IMG/VR virus record: IMGVR_UViG_3300046009_008966
Span: 1-27,113 of that record
DNA length: 27,113 nucleotides
Direction: 5' to 3' (one strand)
Source: a virus
Both the position numbers and the translations under genes were made by a program. This document shows positions 22,200 through 27,113 of the stretch, one piece after another; the first letter of the stretch is position 1, and the number at the start of each line of letters is the position of its first letter. Under the pieces are notes generated by a model. It did not search any database and was not told where the DNA came from. It saw only the letters and a program-made list of their open reading frames with translations.

Positions 22200-23399
22200 A
22201 TGAATATACCCATTTGGCCTGGCTCATCATCATTTGCTCAGGTTTCCGCTTCTTATTATAATACACCTTCAACAGGTAGTTCACCCACTCCTTTTGGCTT
22301 CTATGATAATGATACTGATTTCCAATCAGACGCTAATAAAGTAGCAAATTTCTGTGCTAGAAGATTAGGATATCCTATTGAAAATGTTGAATTACAAGAT
22401 TTAAATTTTTGGGCTGCTTTTGAAGAAGCTGTTACGGTATATGGAAACGAATTATATGCATATCAATTAAGAGATAATTATTTAACATTAGAAGGAGCAT
22501 CAACTTCATCCAATGTGAACCAAAAAGTTGTCACTCCTACTATGGCTGGTATTGTTAGATTATCTGAACAATACGGAGAAGAAGCAGGAGTAGGAGGAAA
22601 TGTAACTTGGTATAGTGGTTCTATTCCATTAACAGCAAGTGTTCAAACATATGATTTAAAACAATGGGCTTTAGATCAAAATATTACAGGTGGAATAGAA
22701 ATTAAATCTGTACTTTATCAACCTCTACCCGCTGTTTCACAATTATATTCTCCTTATATGGGAGGATTTGCTGGTTTAGGTGGAGTTCCTGCTATAGGAT
22801 CTGTAGGACTAGGATATGGATATGGAACATATACAGGCTATCTTATGATGCCTTTAAGTTTCGGCCTTCAAACAATCCAATCTATTGAAATGAACAACCA
22901 GGTTGGGTTCTCAAATTATACATTTGAATTAGTTAATAATCAACTTAAAGTATTTCCTATTCCTGGAACTGGAGACGATGGAGCTAATATGTGGTTCTAT
23001 TATATAAAAGATGATGACAGAATTAATTCTGCTTTTGGAGCTGACACTGGAACTAAAATAAATAATTTAGCCAAAGCACCATATGATAATCCAATATATG
23101 CCCAAATTAATTCTGTAGGCCGATCATGGATATTCGAATATACTTTAGCCTTAGCAAAAGAAATGCTAGGATATGTTAGAGGAAAATATACCCAAATACC
23201 AATCCCAGGCGCTGAAGTTACCTTAAATCAATCTGATCTATTATCATCAGCAACAGCAACTAAAGAATCATTAATAACAAAATTAAGAGAATATTTTGAT
23301 TCTACTTCTCGCCAATCCTTACTTGAAAGAAGAGCAGCAGAATCAACCGCTCGTCAACAAGAATTGAATCAAGTTCCAATGACAATTTATATCGGTTAA
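22200..23399 (+). CDS. Neck protein, T4 gp13-like
   Basis: 399 residues (T4 gp13 is 309). The N-terminal third has DANKVANFCARRLGYPIENVELQDLNFWAAFEEAVTVYGNELYAYQLRDN, the characteristic gp13 block. The C-terminal third has INSVGRSWIFEYTLALAKEMLGYVRGKYTQIPIPGAEVTLNQ and KLREYFDSTSRQ, also conserved. A Gly/Tyr-rich insertion (about 180-220: MGGFAGLGGVP, GLGYGYGTYTGY) is probably a surface loop. gp13 forms the ring that seals the portal vertex and joins head to tail with gp14. The following two genes keep the T4 order. Confidence 0.88.
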   Translation: MNIPIWPGSSSFAQVSASYYNTPSTGSSPTPFGFYDNDTDFQSDANKVANFCARRLGYPIENVELQDLNFWAAFEEAVTVYGNELYAYQLRDNYLTLEGASTSSNVNQKVVTPTMAGIVRLSEQYGEEAGVGGNVTWYSGSIPLTASVQTYDLKQWALDQNITGGIEIKSVLYQPLPAVSQLYSPYMGGFAGLGGVPAIGSVGLGYGYGTYTGYLMMPLSFGLQTIQSIEMNNQVGFSNYTFELVNNQLKVFPIPGTGDDGANMWFYYIKDDDRINSAFGADTGTKINNLAKAPYDNPIYAQINSVGRSWIFEYTLALAKEMLGYVRGKYTQIPIPGAEVTLNQSDLLSSATATKESLITKLREYFDSTSRQSLLERRAAESTARQQELNQVPMTIYIG

Positions 23400-23401
23400 T
23401 A

Positions 23402-23923
23402 ATGGCACTTTTCGGACAAGCTAGAGATATTTCAATGTTTAGATACATCAATCGCGAGTTGATGGGAAATATTATATCTCAACAAATAGTATATTATCAA
23501 TACGAATTAGCACAAACTAAAGTAAATATATACGGCGAAGCAGCAGAAGCTAGAAATTTCTTAGATCCTGTTATATTATTTGCTCTTATAGAACCTTCAG
23601 ACTTTAACTACCCCGAGAGTGATTTTGGTGTTGATTTTGACTGGCAAGTAACATTTAAATTTTTACGAGATGATTTAGTTGATGCTAGTATAGTTCCTGA
23701 AGTAGGAGATGTAATAATGTATCAAAATGGATATTGGGAAGTAGACGGAACAAATGCTACTCAATTTTTTGTAGGTAAAGACCCACAATACCCCTACACA
23801 GATTCAAATGGAAATAACCCATTAAATCCTGGATTAGATCAATTTGGTTACAACACCTCAGTAATATGTAAATGCCATTATGTTCCTGCTGACCGCATTG
23901 GTATTATACCTCAACGCTTATAA
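23402..23923 (+). CDS. Neck protein, T4 gp14-like
   Basis: 173 residues, two bases after gp13-like. T4 gp14 is 256, so this is a short form. Blocks that fit marine T4-like gp14: REL then NIYGEAAEARNFLDPV, LIEPSDFNYPESDFGVDFDWQVTFKFLRDDL, VPEVGDVIMYQNGYWEVD, and QFFVGKDPQYPY. It contributes the second neck ring. Identity also rests on position between gp13-like and gp15-like genes. Confidence 0.75.
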   Translation: MALFGQARDISMFRYINRELMGNIISQQIVYYQYELAQTKVNIYGEAAEARNFLDPVILFALIEPSDFNYPESDFGVDFDWQVTFKFLRDDLVDASIVPEVGDVIMYQNGYWEVDGTNATQFFVGKDPQYPYTDSNGNNPLNPGLDQFGYNTSVICKCHYVPADRIGIIPQRL

Positions 23924-23925
23924 AA

Positions 23926-24771
23926 ATGGCTAGAAAACCTACTCCTAAAACCCAAAGAGAGATTAGTAAATCTCAACACATTGCTACTGATGTGCAAATG
24001 GGAAATCCAAATAATTCTGCTCAAATTAATAATAGAGCAACGCAGGTTTCTTGGAAAGGAGACGATGTAAAGCCATTTTCTATAGGCATTCAAGATATAG
24101 ATGAAGCTATATTTTATTATTTTGGTAATGTTATAAAACCTTTTGTAATACAAAATGGAGAAAGATTACCGGTTCCTATAATATACGGTTCACCCGAAAA
24201 ATGGAAATCATTCCAAAAAGATGGATATTATAGAGATGAAAAAGGTAAGCTTATGGCTCCGTTAATCATGTTTAAAAGAGAATCTTTAGATAAAAATAGA
24301 TCTATTACAAATAAACTAGATGCTAACAACCCTAACAACTATCAAATATTAACCAAACCATACGATAATCGCAATGCTTACAGCCAATTTGCCGTATTAA
24401 ACAATCGTAAACCTGAAAAACAATATTATGCCGTAGTTGCTCCTGATTATGTTACATTAACATATAGTTGCGCGGTATTTACATATTACATTGAACAACA
24501 AAATAAAATAGTCGAAGCAATTCAATATGCTTCTGATGCTTACTGGGGTAATCCTCAAAGATTCCAATTCAAAGCAATGATAGATTCTTTTGCTTTCCAA
24601 ACCCAATTAGCCACAGACAATGAAAGAATTGTTAGAAGCACTTTTTCTTTAAAAATCAATGGATATATAATCCCAAATACAATACAAAAAGACACTACAG
24701 CTATTAATAAATTCTCCAACAAAACTCAGGTACTTATTTCAGAAGAAGCCGTTACTAATATAATTCCTTAA
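23926..24771 (+). CDS. Tail-completion / sheath stabiliser, T4 gp15-like
   Basis: 281 residues (T4 gp15 is 272). By-eye matches to gp15: VPIIYGSPEKWKS (T4 VPITYASKEHFM), PLIMFKRESL, YVTLTYSCAVFTYYIEQQNKIVEAI (T4 IYELSIFTRYEDDMFQIVEQI), FQFKAMIDSFAF and RSTFSLKINGYIIP (T4 WSLTFEVNGWMYP). gp15 caps the tail tube and docks to the neck. Its presence implies a contractile tail. The N-terminal 45 residues are polar and probably disordered. It ends the neck trio; a 64-base gap follows. Confidence 0.8.
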   Translation: MARKPTPKTQREISKSQHIATDVQMGNPNNSAQINNRATQVSWKGDDVKPFSIGIQDIDEAIFYYFGNVIKPFVIQNGERLPVPIIYGSPEKWKSFQKDGYYRDEKGKLMAPLIMFKRESLDKNRSITNKLDANNPNNYQILTKPYDNRNAYSQFAVLNNRKPEKQYYAVVAPDYVTLTYSCAVFTYYIEQQNKIVEAIQYASDAYWGNPQRFQFKAMIDSFAFQTQLATDNERIVRSTFSLKINGYIIPNTIQKDTTAINKFSNKTQVLISEEAVTNIIP

Positions 24772-24801
24772 AAATTCCCATAATAGTTATGCATTTTTCC
24801 A

Positions 24802-24811
24802 ATATTTATAA
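24802..24811 (+). promoter_or_regulatory. ATATTTATAA upstream motif
   Basis: Exact match followed by GGGATAACCC (a tiny hairpin), 24 bases before the fibre ATG at 24836. Confidence 0.6.
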
Positions 24812-24835
24812 GGGATAACCCGAACCTGAAGTTTA

Positions 24836-27113
24836 ATGGCTGAAAAACGAATAAGTGGTAATAACAGACTAGATTCACCTGATAAAGGGCGTGGGTTTTT
24901 TGACCAATCTCTTGGATTTAATAAAAGTAATTTACCCATTATCCAAGAAGGATGGCAGGGATATGTGCTAACAATAGATGACAATGGTGTTGTATCATTA
25001 GTAAAAATAAATGGTACATCCGGAGGATCAGGAACAGCAGGAACTTCAGGTACATCTGGCCTATCAGGCTCATCAGGTACTTCTGGTACTTCAGGCTCAT
25101 CAGGCACATCAGGCTCAGATGGTCTTAGTGGCCTATCAGGTCAATCAGCAACTTCAGGCTCATCAGGCTCATCAGGCTCATCAGGTACCTCAGGACAATC
25201 AGGTTCATCAGGCTCATCAGGTACTTCAGGTAGATCAGGCACATCAGGCACCTCAGGCGGTACAGGTGGTACTTCAGGTACTTCAGGTTCATCAGGTACA
25301 TCAGGTAGATCAGGTACTTCAGGTACATCAGGCGGTACAGGTGGTACATCAGGTACATCAGGCTCATCAGGTACTTCAGGTCGGTCAGGTACCTCAGGTA
25401 CATCAGGCGGTACAGGTGGTACTTCAGGCACATCAGGTTCATCAGGCACATCAGGCAGATCAGGCACATCAGGTACAAACGGTACATCAGGTACCTCAGG
25501 TACTTCAGGCTCAGATGGCCTTAGCGGTTTATCAGGTCAATCAGCAACCTCAGGCTCATCAGGTTCATCAGGCACTTCAGGTACTTCAGGTGTATCAGGT
25601 ACATCAGGTACATCTGGTTCATTAGGTACCTCAGGCATATCAGGCACATCAGGCACCTCAGGCGGTACAGGTGGTACTTCAGGTACTTCAGGTTCATCAG
25701 GCACATCAGGTAGATCAGGTACTTCAGGTACATCAGGCGGTACAGGTGGTACATCAGGTACATCAGGCTCATCAGGTACTTCAGGTCGGTCAGGTACCTC
25801 AGGTACATCAGGCGGTACAGGTGGTACTTCAGGCACATCAGGTTCATCAGGCACATCAGGCAGATCAGGCACATCAGGTACAAACGGTACATCAGGTACT
25901 TCAGGTACTTCAGGCTCAGATGGCCTTAGTGGTTTATCAGGTCAATCAGCAACCTCAGGCTCATCAGGTTCATCAGGTACTTCAGGTACTTCAGGTGTAT
26001 CAGGTACATCAGGCACATCTGGTTCATTAGGTACCTCAGGCATATCAGGCACATCAGGCACCTCAGGCGGTACAGGTGGTACTTCAGGTACTTCAGGTTC
26101 ATCAGGCACATCAGGTAGATCAGGTACTTCAGGTACATCAGGCGGTACAGGTGGTACATCAGGTACATCAGGTTCATCAGGCACTTCAGGTCAGTCAGGT
26201 ACCTCAGGTACATCAGGCGGTACAGGTGGTACCTCAGGTACTTCAGGTTCATCAGGCACATCAGGTAGATCAGGTACATCAGGTACAAACGGTACATCAG
26301 GTACCTCAGGTACTTCAGGCTCAGATGGTCTTAGTGGTTTATCAGGTCAATCAGCAACCTCAGGCTCATCAGGTTCATCAGGCACTTCAGGTACTTCAGG
26401 TGTATCAGGTACATCAGGTACATCTGGTTCATCTGGTACTTCAGGTTCGTCCGGCACTTCAGGTTCATCCGGTACATCAGGTACTTCAGGAAAAAGTAAT
26501 ACAGAATATTGCTGGGAATTTACATGGTTTGGAAAAAGTACTAATCCTGCTGTTGATGTAAATGCGCAAGGGCAAGCATATTCTGATGATGATAATTCAT
26601 CATTAATTGCTAGATTTTATATGTATCCGGATGCTTGTAGTCCATCAGACTTTAATGGATTTATATTAAATCTAATTACTGGGTACGGATTAACAGTTAA
26701 AGATAAAGTTAATAATACAAATGCATTATATACTGTAACAAGTGTTACTGATTTAGGAAGTTATTTGCAAATAGGTGTAACCTACATAAGTGGAACTATT
26801 CAAATAGGAACCACTCTTAATTGTGGGGGAGAAGGAACAGATCATACTTTTTGCTTTGATACTCCTTCTAGCGGCACATCAGGTACTTCAGGTACTAGCG
26901 GTAGATCAGGAACATCAGGTACTTCAGGCACATCAGGTTCATCAGGCAGATCAGGCACATCAGGTACAAACGGTACATCAGGTACCTCAGGTACTTCAGG
27001 CTCAGATGGTCTTAGTGGTTTATCAGGTCAATCAGCAACCTCAGGCTCATCAGGTTCATCAGGCACTTCAGGTACTTCAGGTGTATCAGGTACATCAGGT
27101 ACATCTGGTTCAT
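24836..27113 (+). CDS. Very long collagen-like Gly-X-Y fibre protein, 5' part
   Basis: Open from ATG 24836 to the window end (759 codons, no stop), so incomplete. Residues 1-59 are an ordinary polar domain (MAEKRISGNNRLDSPDKGRG to SLVKING), probably for attachment. From residue 60 (25013) to 551 nearly every third residue is Gly: GTS, GSS, GRS, GLS. Proline is almost absent, unlike animal collagen. Regular breaks occur: GQSATSG (Gly to Ala) and an extra Gly in GGTGG. Residues 552-679 (26489-26872) are a globular domain with TEYCWEFTWFGKS, DACSPSDFNGFILNL and CGGEGTDHTFCFDTP (four Cys), then the repeats resume. It sits after the neck genes, like T4 whisker fibritin near gp13, so a neck or tail fibre is likely. 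Proline-rich ORFs on the opposite strand here are artefacts. Confidence 0.85.
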   Translation, partial: MAEKRISGNNRLDSPDKGRGFFDQSLGFNKSNLPIIQEGWQGYVLTIDDNGVVSLVKINGTSGGSGTAGTSGTSGLSGSSGTSGTSGSSGTSGSDGLSGLSGQSATSGSSGSSGSSGTSGQSGSSGSSGTSGRSGTSGTSGGTGGTSGTSGSSGTSGRSGTSGTSGGTGGTSGTSGSSGTSGRSGTSGTSGGTGGTSGTSGSSGTSGRSGTSGTNGTSGTSGTSGSDGLSGLSGQSATSGSSGSSGTSGTSGVSGTSGTSGSLGTSGISGTSGTSGGTGGTSGTSGSSGTSGRSGTSGTSGGTGGTSGTSGSSGTSGRSGTSGTSGGTGGTSGTSGSSGTSGRSGTSGTNGTSGTSGTSGSDGLSGLSGQSATSGSSGSSGTSGTSGVSGTSGTSGSLGTSGISGTSGTSGGTGGTSGTSGSSGTSGRSGTSGTSGGTGGTSGTSGSSGTSGQSGTSGTSGGTGGTSGTSGSSGTSGRSGTSGTNGTSGTSGTSGSDGLSGLSGQSATSGSSGSSGTSGTSGVSGTSGTSGSSGTSGSSGTSGSSGTSGTSGKSNTEYCWEFTWFGKSTNPAVDVNAQGQAYSDDDNSSLIARFYMYPDACSPSDFNGFILNLITGYGLTVKDKVNNTNALYTVTSVTDLGSYLQIGVTYISGTIQIGTTLNCGGEGTDHTFCFDTPSSGTSGTSGTSGRSGTSGTSGTSGSSGRSGTSGTNGTSGTSGTSGSDGLSGLSGQSATSGSSGSSGTSGTSGVSGTSGTSGS
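25112..26480 (+). repeat. Nested tandem repeats in the fibre gene (9 / 75 / ~405 bp)
   Basis: Unit starts, marked by the GGCTCAGATGG element, lie at 25112, 25508, 25913, 26318 and again at 26999, giving spacings of 396, 405 and 405 bp. Inside units, a 75-bp sub-repeat (25 residues, opening GGCGGTACAGG) recurs, for example at 25256, 25331 and 25406. The base unit is 9 bp of the GGTACATCA type. All lengths are multiples of three, so the frame is kept. Confidence 0.9.
26873..27113 (+). repeat. Second Gly-X-Y repeat block, continuing past the window
   Basis: Resumes the same 9-bp pattern after the globular domain, with the large-unit marker at 26999, and is cut off by the window edge. Confidence 0.88.

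Noticed and set aside
24787-26297. Long opposite-strand ORFs with PEVPDEPDVP-like or MYLMCLI-like repeats
   Set aside because: They are reverse-strand and shifted-frame readings of the 9-bp fibre repeat. Only the + frame from 24836 has a normal N-terminal domain and a globular insert and stays open to the end.
25011-26561. Several + strand HQVLQVHQA-type ORFs
   Set aside because: They read the fibre repeat in a shifted frame, lack any non-repetitive domain and end at arbitrary stops.
25112-27113. Possible CRISPR array
   Set aside because: Repeats are in-frame coding units without unique spacers of constant length, and no cas genes are nearby.

Overview
This window looks like part of the genome of a T4-like tailed phage (a myovirus). 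All real genes are on the + strand, tightly packed, AT-rich, and often overlap by 1-17 bases. The identity rests on a recognisable T4-type head and neck set: large terminase (gp17-like), portal (gp20-like), prohead protease (gp21-like), acidic scaffold (gp22-like), major capsid protein (gp23-like), then neck and tail-completion proteins in T4 order (gp13-, gp14- and gp15-like). Most start codons follow A-rich sequence with no Shine-Dalgarno. That fits a Bacteroidetes host or similar, but this is a weak inference. No tRNA, rRNA, CRISPR array or integrase was found.

Layout. (1) 1-3274: two leucine-rich-repeat (LRR) genes, a Cys-rich putative metal-binding protein, a small WHRD-motif protein and a large Ser/Thr/Gly-rich structural protein, closed by a terminator at 3335-3374. 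(2) 3422-5721: a GIY-YIG homing endonuclease, an FAD-dependent oxidoreductase of the COG2509 type and a small conserved phage protein, closed by a terminator at 5693-5721. (3) 5748-15911: a P-loop NTPase/kinase, an AT-hook-like head protein candidate, a membrane-anchored protein, terminase, portal, four head-region proteins of unknown role (one a LamG-like lectin fold), a larger head-associated protein, prohead protease and an HNH endonuclease, then a terminator. (4) 15925-18890: a structured leader, scaffold and major capsid protein, isolated between two terminators. (5) 18892-27113: two small virion-type proteins, a pentein-superfamily hydrolase, a phosphatidylserine-decarboxylase-like enzyme, a PhoH-like ATPase, the three neck/tail-completion proteins, and the start of a very long collagen-like Gly-X-Y fibre gene that runs off the window. 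No gene-free stretch exceeds 300 bases.

How the parts fit. Terminase, portal, protease, scaffold and capsid protein would assemble and fill the head, and gp13/14/15-like proteins would join it to a contractile tail. Tail sheath and tube genes, which lie between gp17 and gp20 in T4, are absent from that place. The most interesting non-standard content is: the translationally coupled pentein and PSD-like pair; the FAD oxidoreductase; a ten-base motif (ATATTTATAA) repeated seven times just upstream of starts; and T4-style I/L-x-E sites at or near residue 10 of several accessory proteins, including the LRR proteins, which suggests they may be packed in the head and injected. The fibre gene has a three-level nested DNA repeat (9, 75 and about 405 bp).
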